Of a stretch of DNA of 64,000 bases, positions 43,575-53,450 are shown piece by piece (position 1 is the first letter of the stretch; each line of letters starts with the position of its first letter). The notes beneath the pieces are model-generated. The model saw nothing but the letters and a program-made list of their open reading frames with translations. It searched no databases and was not told the DNA's origin. The stretch is taken from positions 3,130,001 through 3,194,000 of the forward strand of contig JACVVK020000014.1 of the NCBI GenBank assembly GCA_018292915.2. Direction: 5' to 3'. This DNA comes from Batillaria attramentaria (Eukaryota; Mollusca; Gastropoda; Batillariidae). A program made the translations under genes and the position numbers.

Positions 43575-44035
43575 TATTTAACGCAATTCCTACCAAGTAA
43601 GTTTGGGGTTGCGCACCAGTGGCCTCACTATTATTTTGAGGAGAAAAAAATTCTGTCTGCGTAGATTTAAATTTGGCTTTGTGGGAGTGTTGCACTTTGA
43701 TTATACTCATGTTTGCTGCAGTAAGAGCCGCCAAGGAGCGGGATAGCCGGCGTGGCCGAATGGTAGAGCGTTGGACTTCTGATGCTCGGGTCGTGAGTCC
43801 GTACCCCGGCTGGGGCCAAATATTTGTGCTGGATTTTTCATCGTTGCCCCGTCTTTGATATCACCCATATGTGGTGGAAAAGGACGTTAAACCCCCAAAC
43901 ACCTACCAACACCCACCCGCCAAGGAACCGTTAATCTTGTCTGATCTTGGCGTACAGGGCCAACACCGAAACTGAAAGGGTCAGAAACGTGGGATACTCG
44001 TGCACGGTACGAAATGTGTTAAAATCACGGTGTCT
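43575..44035 (-). repeat. Dispersed repeat, copy carrying a nested SINE-A
   Basis: Complement of 33295-33534 in two pieces, 43575-43737 and 43917-44035, separated by the SINE. Shared blocks include TTGGGGTTGCGCACCAGTGG, GTGGGAGTGTTGCACTT and GAACCGTTA. Confidence 0.82.
43738..43916 (+). mobile_element. SINE-A, full-length, with empty-site paralogue
   Basis: Complete head (GTGGCCGAATGGTAGAGCG), body and tail. Flanked by CCGCCAAGGA at 43728-43737 and 43917-43926. The homologous site at ~33386-33405 reads straight through without a SINE. Confidence 0.95.
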
Positions 44036-44305
44036 GTTCATGTCACGTGTGCGTTTCTGTGTGTATTTTTCCGTGCTCGTGGATGTAAGTATGTATATGT
44101 TTGAGTGACTGCACATGTTGTACCAGAAAGTGGGGAGTATTTCATAACAACGCATCAGTTTTTCTGAGTTCAACCTCATATTCAAGCAAAGCACAATGTC
44201 TCAAGCATTGCCGTACTTAACTTGCTTTTTGGCTGATTTATTTTCTGCACAAAGACGCACTTTTTATTTGACCCGGTACTTGTATGACCATTCTCTGTTT
44301 TGTGT

Positions 44306-44412
44306 CCCGGCTGGGGCCAAATACTTGTGCTGGCTTTTTCATCGTTGCCCCGTCGTTTATATCACCCGTATGTGGTGGAAAAGGACGTTAAACCCCCAAG
44401 CACCCACCCACC
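44306..44412 (+). mobile_element. SINE-A, 5'-truncated, 11-bp duplication
   Basis: Starts just inside the B box (CCCGGCTGGGGCCAAATACT) and ends (CACC)n. Flanked by CTGTTTTGTGT (44295-44305) and CTGTTTGGTGT (44413-44423), one mismatch. Confidence 0.9.
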
Positions 44413-44423
44413 CTGTTTGGTGT

Positions 44424-45714
44424 ATTTTGAGGGTTCTTGTTGGCAATTAACGTGTCGCCGGTACAGTGTGGCCGGGAGTGCAGTAATGGGGGGGGGGGGG
44501 GGGAACTCAGCCATAGCTTGCTTTGAATTGATGTTATCCGATAACTACTTCCAGTGCCGACACTAGGGCCTACAGCATCACACTAACGCTTAACACTGTT
44601 GTCGTCTGGCTTTGTCAGAAATTACCAGCAGAGCAGAAACGTTCGGCTGGCGAGGCAAGCAACGACGCCTGGTAGCTAAGCTGATCAAGGCTGACATCAG
44701 ATCTGCGCTAAGCTTAGATCTGATTCAGTGACTGGCGTCTGGCCGGATGTGGACTTAATTTTTGCCGATTTCTAGTGGGAACAAACCAGAGACTCAGATA
44801 GTGCTTGAGGAGAAGCAGCACCAGCCTTACACCTTCGACCGCTTTTCACGCTGAAGACTTGGACGGAAAGCAAGAGTCTGGTCTGAACTATCCGAAGGGA
44901 ATAGATCTATACTGAAACATCTGAGGAACCAATGTTGAAACCGTTCCACTGGTATCACTATGGACCCGCCCAAGGGAGAGATTGGGAAGGACATCACCCA
45001 ACACGGATGTCTTTAGGTCAGACTGAGGTACACCTCTGCGTTTTCTCCCGTCTCTCAGTGGTCTCCCTTCTTGCTTCAGGAAGATTACAGACGAGACACA
45101 CAGTTCTGGAAAACCAAACATACCCACAAGCCATTCTTGTGCTTGTAGATACAATGAAACAAACTTTACAGTGGGTCATAATCGTGTACACGTATGCCGA
45201 CATCTGATACAAAGCCGACATGGGCCAGGGTACCTTTAGCAGAACTTAATAAACGATCTAGAACGAAGCTGAGTAAATGACTGAGCAATTTATATCCTTG
45301 CTAGAGCACACCGATTTCGTTTTTGATTCCAGAGCGCACGATTTTGATATAATTATTTCAAGAAAATAAAGTGAGATGAACTGACCTGAACGAACGACCT
45401 TTTTTCCCGATCGGAAGTGATTTAACCAAACAATGGTGAAGTTTCGATCAAACTGTTGCTACAATTAAAAATACAATACTGTGCTGATACAGTGAGCGGA
45501 GCAATAAATTGATTGCTAAGAGGAACTAATCGAAACAGATAGATTTGTACGCTAACAATTAAACAAGCTTTATCGAACAGAATAATGTCATTTTGCAGCG
45601 ACCAAATCAAAACCGGGCCGGACCGGACAGGACCGGGCTGGGCTAGGCTGGTGTTGGATGACTGACTTGATCGATCTGAACTGTTAGTTAATTAGGACTA
45701 TAAGGCGGGCTAGC
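44424..45714. other. Spacer, nothing recognised
   Basis: A G14 run at ~44490-44503. AGATCTGCGCTAAGCTTAGA near 44700 is a short imperfect palindrome. No supported gene. Confidence 0.45.
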
Positions 45715-45960
45715 AATAATAGTAATAATAATAACAATACTAGTGTATTGTATGGGCTTTTTACCCAATGTTTTGAATCGGCTCAAAGCGCCGCGAACTG
45801 AACCCAACGCGCACGCTCACGTAAATCACACGCATTCTCTCACACACCGGACATTAACACATTACAATCACCTGGTGCGAAGAGTCAGCTCAGCTATAAG
45901 TTAGGTTTCGGAATTTAGAATTGCATTTATTTTCAAATCAGTTTTGTGGGCTGAACATTT
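45715..45960 (-). repeat. SINE-C / retroposon, complementary copy
   Basis: (AAT)n start, then GGGCTTTTTACCCAATG, CGGCTCAAAGCGCCGCGAAC, GCATTCTCTCACACACCGGA, GTCAGCTCAGCTATAA and AATTTAGAATTGCATTTATT. Collinear with 31400-31632 on the other strand. Confidence 0.78.
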
Positions 45961-46128
45961 CCAAAGCAAAATTTCCAACAAAAATTACTTCGCGGCTGCG
46001 AACTGAACTGATTCAGTGTGTGACACATACTCGTACCGTCACACAAACAGCAGTAAAACTAAGCAGCGCGTTTGATTGTATCGAGGTGGTCTAGAGCGCG
46101 CCTTTGTTTCTGTACCACTTTTACTTCT

Positions 46129-46459
46129 GGGCCCGTATGTAAAAATCGAGGTTAATTTAACCCACTGCTACAGGCCTAACCCAGACTAGGACAAAAGACA
46201 CCCCAAAACAAAATTAAATGAAAAAAAAAAAAAGAAAGCGAAGAAAGACAGACAAAAATCCTTCTTTAACAGCATAGGCACTTTGGTGGAATGGACCCGC
46301 TTCCTGATTTAAAGCAAACAAACTAAAAACAAACAGACAAATAAACGAACAAACAAACAAACAAAACCCCAGAAAATTAAACCCTAGAGCTAGTTTAGTT
46401 CGAGGTTAGACTCTAACCCGGAGCTAAACTCCCTAACCCCGACTTTTACATGCGGGCCC
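46129..46459 (+). mobile_element. GGGCCC-ended MITE, copy 3
   Basis: 331 bp with GGGCCCGTATGTAAAAATCG and ...CGACTTTTACATGCGGGCCC ends. Collinear with 29581-29898 but without the nested hairpin, and with an (AAAC)n stretch in the same position. Confidence 0.87.
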
Positions 46460-46822
46460 TGGAAAGATACCACGGCTAGACAAATTGCGACCGCGCCGGC
46501 TTCCATTAACCCGAGTCGGCCCCGGCACTGACTGGTCCAGCTACTTCTCACAACATGGTTAGCACCCAGCCAAAGAAGGGAGTCGGAGATATGATTGTAG
46601 CAATCACTCGACCGATCGATCGACACGGGAACGCAATATGCACAGTGCCAGTGTCGGCCATTTGGCCACGCCGCTATTGAGTAAGCGAATTATCATTTCC
46701 AGTTTCTCTACCCCACCAGTAGCAGCTGAGACCATTGTTTATTCAGTGTATTATAGAGTGTTCATTGTGGGCGGTCTTTGAAACAATGCCGTGATTGCTG
46801 TAGCGTGTTTGGTACTATGTTT
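46460..46822. other. Spacer, nothing recognised
   Basis: CGATCGATCGA near 46613-46623 is a tiny palindrome. No supported gene. Confidence 0.4.
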
Positions 46823-46970
46823 AAATATTGAACCTGGTTTGTGAAATATTGAACCTGGTTTGTGAAATATTGAACCTGGTTTGTGAAATATTGAACCTGG
46901 TTTGTGAAATATTGAACCTGGTTTGTGAAATATTGAACCTGGTTTGTGAAATATTAAACCTGGCTTGCTC
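46823..46970. repeat. 21-bp minisatellite, seven units
   Basis: Unit AAATATTGAACCTGGTTTGTG, starting at 46823 and repeating exactly every 21 bp six times, with a seventh diverged unit at 46949. Because 21 is a multiple of 3, two frames give repetitive peptides (NLVCEIL on plus, KPGSIFH on minus), but no gene context supports them. Confidence 0.95.
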
Positions 46971-47659
46971 ATTGGGACAATACCGAGACGCGTGCCAGAA
47001 TGACTCAGTGTTGTTGTTGTCGTAACTGACTCCAATTCGTGGTACCTTCTCTGTTGTTGCGTTGTTCTGCAGTAAGACTTATTGTTGCAAGTTTGTGGAG
47101 TCTAGGCTGAGTAGCCCCAGAATTCATTCACTCACTCAGAACTCTGCTGGACGCCTTAAAAATAAGTCATTTAAAGCTACTGTTACGTGAAATGTCGCGA
47201 CTCCCTCTCGGTGGATTTTTTTTTTAAACTGTATACTTGGATGCGTGATACTAAGGCTCCCACTACATATATACTGATGCACATAATTTTGTACAAAAAA
47301 GCACAGAATCGTCCCTAGCAATGAAACCCTAGATAAATCTAGAACGACGAGAACAACAAATCAGCATATGATAATAAACACAAAATAACTGCGTGAAAGA
47401 ACGTTTTGGATTTGAAAAAAAAATTAGGGTTTCTTTTATCGTGAATCGGCTTCTGCAAAGCCGCACATACCCTAATTTAGGTAGATTTTCTGTGGCCCGA
47501 TGCATGAAAAGACACTGGGTTGTCTGAGACTTACTAATCTTTTGGTCTCAGCTTTCTCAAGCTAGTATCAGTCTTCGCGTCCTGGTCGCTCTCCATGCAC
47601 CATGCCCCTCTGCCGTGCTATTGGTCACGTCAGCGCGGTATTAGGTAGGACAGTGACTG
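46971..47659. other. Spacer, nothing recognised
   Basis: No supported gene or repeat. Confidence 0.4.
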
Positions 47660-47902
<243 letters not shown>

Positions 47903-48895
47903 TGACATCACAGATTTGGCAGGTGCAGCGACATCAAACGTTTCATGGGACACACAAACAGAATCAGCAGAAGTTACCTATCAAAAGCTTGACGGAAGAG
48001 AAAGGTCTGCAGATGGTATTTGAATAGGGGCAGTGAGGGAAAACTAGCATGTACGGAAACTGAACTGGCGTGTGCGCGGTCGGAAAGTGGGTAAACTTAG
48101 CACGGCTAATACGGTCTACAAGCTCTATAGTCTCCGTTGTCGTCCACTTACCGGACTGCATTTTGCACCGGGTCCCAAAATGTACGGCGCGGACTGGAGT
48201 CAGCCCTCCGGATTTTTTTTTTACACAGAGACGGTTACTCTACTCCCGCACTGACGTTTGTTTGCGAGCGGTAGTTAAGTAAATAAAGTAAGATGCGATA
48301 AGGTATGTTTACTGATTCGTTTCCGCAGTTATACAGGGAAGACTTTCACTTGCTCCTCAAGGCTAAAATTAAATAACGATAAATAATAAAGTTATATAAA
48401 AACAGTAATACAAAATTAATGTCACGTCTGCAGTGACGGTAGAGGGCCATGCCTTGCCGCCTAAAAATTGTGTATTTTAGATACGCACGGGCTGTGTAGG
48501 GTGTATAGTCTGGTTCTTCTGGACTTGGGGAAGTAATGTTAACCGACAAGGAAAACTAACAAGTGCCATGCTGACCGCTGACCGCGGTGGCAGACCTATA
48601 ACTACACAAGGCTTATGTATCAACTGTAGGCCAAACACACACGGTGTTGAGTAGTTCTGCGCGAGGGGGGGGGGGGTGGTCACGTCAATAGTCCTGACCT
48701 CGGCCCGGCTTTACTAGAATGTGTGTACCGGCACCTGATCAGAAAATACTGACTCTGGCAGCGACAACAGCAATTCCCGGAGTGGGTGTCGAAATACACA
48801 TACAGCGTAACACTTTGAGTTAGGTCGGAACAAAAATCAATCCACTCAGTGGGCGTCGTATCAGTTTCAGGGTGCCAATGAAATGGACACGCGGT
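47903..48895. other. Spacer with one short repeat
   Basis: 48160-48265 is related to 38690-38830 (CCCAAAATGTACGGC). A G10 run sits near 48665. No supported gene. Confidence 0.45.
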
Positions 48896-49205
48896 TTTGT
48901 TGTTGTCGTTGTTGTTCTTTTTTTGTTTTGTTTCGTTTTTGAGCTTTTTTATTTGTTTGTTTGTTTTGTTTTTGTTGGGTTTTTGGGTTGTGTTTTTTGT
49001 TGTTGTTGTTTATTGTTTTTTTGTTTTGTTTTGGTGTTTGTTTGTTTGTTTTGTTTTTTTGTTTTTTTTTTGGGGGGGGCGGTTGGTTTTTGTTGTTTTT
49101 TGTTGTTGTTTTTGTTGTGGGTTTTTTGGTTGTTTTTGTTTTGTTTTTGTGTGTGTGTGTGTGTGTTGGGGGGGGGGGGGTAGAGGGAGGGGGCGGGGGA
49201 GCGGT
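48896..49205. repeat. G/T-only low-complexity tract with G runs
   Basis: Nearly 250 bases are almost exclusively G and T (TTGTT, TTTTG units), ending in (GT)n and a G13 run. Phe/Cys/Val-rich frames across it are artefacts. A very similar tract lies at 52728-52945. Confidence 0.9.
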
Positions 49206-49235
49206 GAGGGGGGCCTAGGATCACAGATCGATTTG

Positions 49236-49620
49236 GTTGATTAAAAGGCCTAATCTCAAGTTATGATTTTTACTCTCACAGAACGTTCTGAGCTGTTTTG
49301 GTCGTGTCCAGCATCACACCGCTAACTTACACACATACATCAGTAAATACATACACAAACAGGCTTGCCTTCAGCTGATTGGAGCCAACACGCCGGCGAC
49401 ATTGTAGTGATACACGCGACCATTTAACTCACTGAGTTCGAGCAGCCGACACTGAAGGGAAACATGGCGGACGCTGTTTACGGACGGCTGACTTTTCCTG
49501 GTTTGCGCGGCCGTCAAACGTCAGTGTGTTGCATTCGGAGCTCTACTAATCTCTGAGATAGACCGTTTCGAGGGCACAGGCACAGGCACAAGAGCAACTG
49601 TTCCAAAATAAAACTTTCTA
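49236..49620. repeat. Divergent repeat, first of a pair (second at 49893-50165)
   Basis: TTAAAAGGCCTAATCTCAAG / TTATGATTTTTA versus CTTAAAGGCCCGGTCTTTAT / GATTTTTATG, then TTTTGGTCGTGTCCAGCATC versus CGTTCTCGTGGCGTCCATCA, and GAGCTCTACTAATC versus GAGCTGTACTAATC. The TTAAAGG start recalls the TTAA-ended MITE at 17878. Confidence 0.6.
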
Positions 49621-49892
49621 ATTCCTTGTAATGATAACAATAGTGCCTTGAAAAGGTTACCAAAGCTTCATACCATTAAGACAGGTGCAAAATTATAGCC
49701 TTCTGTGGGGAGTTTGCTGAGATATAAGGCAGTGTAGTAAGCGTACTATTCAGAAAACCAAAAAGTTCTAAAGCTCGGTGGAGAAGTCGGTAGACAGGAC
49801 AAACTGCGTTCACGAATTTTCGGCTCAAGAGAGTATGTCGGTAATGGTGCGTTAAATGAACGCAAGAACACTCTAAAAATGCAGCTTTAACT

Positions 49893-50165
49893 TAAAGGCC
49901 CGGTCTTTATGATTTTTATGTTCAGAGATCGTTTTGAGCCGTTCTCGTGGCGTCCATCAGTATCATTACGCCACTTACACACCTGCACAGTAACAGCATC
50001 TCAAAAGCTGGCACGAGCCAATAGAGGCGTGCTCGAGCACACTTATGAGTGAGAGTGTTGTACCAACAGTCGTAGGGTTTGAATGTTCGGCCGCTCACAA
50101 AAAAAAAATGTAAACAACATTGTGTCGCATTAAGAGCTGTACTAATCATCAAGATAGGGTATTTC
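49893..50165. repeat. Divergent repeat, second of the pair
   Basis: Collinear with 49236-49570 at a spacing of about 650 bp, consistent with an old tandem duplication or two insertions of one family. Confidence 0.6.
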
Positions 50166-50520
50166 AAGTTGGCTTAGTAAACAAGGAGACAAATGTGTTT
50201 AAGCTAGTGCCGGGGAGTGGTTGGTTGGTTTGCAGTGGTAACTGAAACCCTATCAAAAAACGTTTCCTGCAATATTGGGTCTGCCCTCAGGCGTATGTGT
50301 GGGCGAACAGGGAAATGATTATCATCACGAGACGCGATAAAGTGTCAAATCTGCCACTGCCAGTTTGTTTACGTGAAATTCGAGCGAAAACAGAACTAAG
50401 AGTGCAGGTCACTGCGTCTTTGGATGGAACTGTATAGTTCAGAAGTTCTCTCATATTAGCTGCACGTTACACAAGCCACAAATAATATGTTTGAAGGCGA
50501 CATAAAGAATCTCTGTGTGG

Positions 50521-50580
50521 CCGTCCGTCTGTCTGTCTGTCTGTCCGTCTGTCCAGCTGTGTGTCTCTGTGTCTGTCTGT

Positions 50581-50641
<61 letters not shown>

Positions 50642-50746
50642 GCTCACTCTCGCGCGCGCACACGCACGCACGCACACACACACACTCACTCACTCTCTCT
50701 CTCTCTCTCTCTCGCACACACGCGCACACACGCGCACACACACGCA

Positions 50747-50777
<31 letters not shown>

Positions 50778-50785
50778 CAGCCGGA
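50521..50785. repeat. Complex microsatellite (CTGT)n(CA)n(CT)n(CA)n
   Basis: CTGT run ~50525-50582, CA arrays 50583-50638 and 50670-50785, with CT and CG interruptions. Confidence 0.95.
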
Positions 50786-51246
50786 AGTACTCTGTCACTG
50801 CATTTCACTCTTGTCTCCAGACATCCATTAGCATATGACGGCACCGCATGCATTGATTGAAAACATGTATTTTGGGGCAGGCATTTCGCAGCCCTAGTCA
50901 CAATCTGCACTCACTTGTACTGATTCAGATAGAAAGCTCGCATGCGTGATACATGGCATATGACGTGCACTGCTCGGAAATACCACATGCGCAGTTCAAG
51001 TTGACAGAGGCAACATTTTGCCAACTGGTGAAATAATAATGATGCAAAAAGGTGCACTTGTCTCATTTGATGCATTGCTCCAATATTCGCCGACACCCGA
51101 TCCAACCTTTTTGAAGTTCATCATTAATAAATAAATGAACAGAATGCAAAATGACTGTGCAGATGTTGACAAATACAAATTACGCTAGATATTCAGGGAT
51201 TTCAACGTAGTCTTTTTAGCGCGACTGTGATTTGAAAGACGCGGAA
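50786..51246. other. Spacer, nothing recognised
   Basis: No supported gene or repeat. Confidence 0.4.
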
Positions 51247-51420
51247 GGGGAGTCTGGACAGCCGAGTGGTAGAGCGTTGGACTTTCAGTGCTCGGGTCGT
51301 GAGTTCGAATCCTGGTTTACAGTCAGATATATTTCTGTTGGCTTTTTTCTCATTGCTTCGCCTTTGATATCAACCGCATTTGGTGGAAAAGGATGTTAAA
51401 TCCCTGAACGGCCACCCACC
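51247..51420 (+). mobile_element. SINE-A, old diverged copy
   Basis: Head GACAGCCGAGTGGTAGAGCG, B box GTGAGTTCGAATCCTGG, CTTTGATATCAACC, TTTGGTGGAAAAGGATGTTA and (CCAC)n end. Many substitutions; no clear duplication. Confidence 0.85.
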
Positions 51421-52225
51421 CTCAGAAACACCTCGGGCACTGGGCAAAGGCCGGTAGATGTTCAAATGTTGGCGCTCTTTGGATTTGAACTCACGAACTT
51501 CCGGTGTTGTGTACGACGCTCAAACAGATGAGACACACGATTCACAGGATAAAGACGAAATAGGGACATCAGTCGTTGGAGTCAGCCTCTCTAGAGGAGA
51601 GACTGAGAAATACATTCAGTTTCCAGGAAAAGCTGATCTTTTGTGAACAGTGCATCCTGTCTAGACATCTTGGAAATAAAGCTTATTTGATTATTACCCT
51701 GGAATTTGTGGCTCCGAGTCGGAGGAGGACAGTGCCGTCCATGTTTTGGCACGTGAAAACGAATCTTCCCCTATCCCACCCACCCCTCCCCCCGAAAAGA
51801 AACGCTGTCTAAGTAGGAATGTGCTGTCTAATGCCGAGTGCGCCAACGAGGTGTGAGGGAATGAAGTAAGGATTGGGTAGGTGTATATGGGAGGGACAAG
51901 CAGAGGCCGGGGGGGGGGGGAGGGGGCCCGGCGCGGCTTATCCGTGGTAACATTAGTTACGCGGGAACGGTTAGCACCCGTTGCAGACAAACTGCGTATT
52001 GTAGCACGAATTAACATGTAGCCCAGGCGCCTGTAGCCACGCCCCGGCTGTCGAAAACGATTCTTCCATGGCAACCGCACGCAGTGCACGCTTATTTACC
52101 TTCTGATCTCTCTGTCAAACATACTCCGACACGCTTAGCAACAAGCGTGGGTTAGTTTGTCGGATATTCGCTCCATTTGATTAGCTAGCATGATCTGTCG
52201 ATCAGAAACTGGCTACATGTCAATG
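51421..52225. other. Spacer, nothing recognised
   Basis: A G-rich run near 51909-51927. No supported gene. Confidence 0.4.
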
Positions 52226-52517
52226 GACGACTCCACTCCTGTCAATCAAAAGGGTCGAGCCCCCGGGCCAGAATTCAACCAATCGCGAACGTTTTGCCAG
52301 ACACTACAACGAGGGAAGTGTGTGTAGTTTGATTTGACGTAAACATGGAAAGAAAACAGAAAGTCCAGTGACGTCATCAATTTGGGGGGTGGGGGAAGAC
52401 CAGTACGTCAATCTCTTTCATCTTGAAATCACCTCTTTTCCCATACAATGACGTCATGGACGTACTGTACATGTATTTTTATAAGGGGGCGGGGCTTCGG
52501 CCTCAAGTGGAGTCGTC
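52226..52517 (+). mobile_element. CRE-bearing MITE, copy 2 (best-preserved ends)
   Basis: GACGACTCCACT at 52226-52237 and its exact complement at 52506-52517. Right-side TA and left-side TG suggest an original TA target. TGACGTCA at 52369-52376 and 52449-52456. GGGGGCGGGGCTTCGGCCTC lies near the right end as in copy 1. Confidence 0.85.
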
Positions 52518-52727
52518 TACTGCGTCGCAGTCTCGCACGTGTTTTCTCCTTCCATACTGTACTGTCCTGACGGGTCACGCGTGGGCCTGGCAGATCACGT
52601 CAATGTCTCACTTGGTATCAAGTTTCTTTTGCTGCCTCACGAACCGAAAAAGATGGTGTTCTGATGAGAAGTGAGTTGCATGAGTTGCAGCTCGCACAAC
52701 CTTTAGTCAACTGGAATCAGTACAACG

Positions 52728-52945
52728 TAGGGTTTTTTGGTTGTTGTTTTTTGTTTTGTTGTTTTTTTGTTGTTGTTGTTGTTTCGTTTTTTTTCTCGGG
52801 TTTTTCTTGTTGTTTTATGTTTTTGTTTTGTTTTTGGGGGGAGGGTGTTTGTTTGGTTTTTTGTTGTTGTTTTGTTTGTTTGTTGTTGTTGTTGTTTTTT
52901 TTTGTTTTTTGGGTTTTTTTATTTTTTATTTGGGGGGGGGGGGGT
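52728..52945. repeat. G/T-only low-complexity tract with terminal G run
   Basis: About 215 bases almost devoid of A and C, built of TTGTTG and TTTTTG units, ending in G12. Twin of 48896-49205. Confidence 0.9.
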
Positions 52946-53174
52946 ATACGGCTTCTGCCGAGACAATATGGTATTCGGTTTTTGTAAATTGTTTGCCTTT
53001 TAAATACGGGAGGTGACAACGAGTACAATGATTATGTCGATGAAAGTGGTTGTGTTGGTGGTAAAGGTCCATTCAATTTAGCTTTGACACTTCGGCTTGT
53101 CCCTGCCCCTGGAACTGAGCCTCGAGAAACGGGAGAGCGCCAAAAGCTGGGCTTCAGACAAGCACGGTTAGCTG

Positions 53175-53180
53175 TATAAA
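53175..53180 (+). promoter_or_regulatory. Candidate TATA box of the CRAL-TRIO gene
   Basis: GCTGTATAAAACAAG lies ~178 bp upstream of the predicted start codon. No transcript evidence; a chance match is possible. Confidence 0.25.
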
Positions 53181-53352
53181 ACAAGTGGTGCCAAAAATCC
53201 GGCCAGAATCAAGTCAGTGTCAAATGGCACTTTCTGTCATCTGCAGGCCTGTTCAGTTTTGGATGTGCACACTTCAACCGGCTGTCAGTCCCCATCACTA
53301 ACCACGCCCTCGTGAGCTCCTCCTCCCCCCCGCGCCCGTCGTGTTCTCAAGT

Positions 53353-53450
53353 ATGGCGGACAAAAGTGAGATGATCCGAGAGCTGAAGGAGCGAGTGGCC
53401 CAACTGGAGCCACTGGAGGACGAGCCGGACTTCTTCACGTCCGAGGAAAC
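53353..53450 (+). CDS. CRAL-TRIO gene exon 1 (residues 1-33)
   Basis: MADKSEMIRELKERVAQLEP and an acidic stretch. Donor GGAAAC|gtgagt, phase 2. Confidence 0.9.

Noticed and set aside
46823..46970. CRISPR-like array
   Set aside because: Units are directly contiguous without spacers, and the genome is eukaryotic.
46823..47035. Repetitive peptide frames (NLVCEIL / KPGSIFH)
   Set aside because: A 21-bp repeat is necessarily open in some frames; nothing outside it supports a gene.
48872..49244. Phe/Cys/Val-rich frames suggesting a membrane protein
   Set aside because: They derive from a G/T-only low-complexity tract; all three frames look equally hydrophobic.
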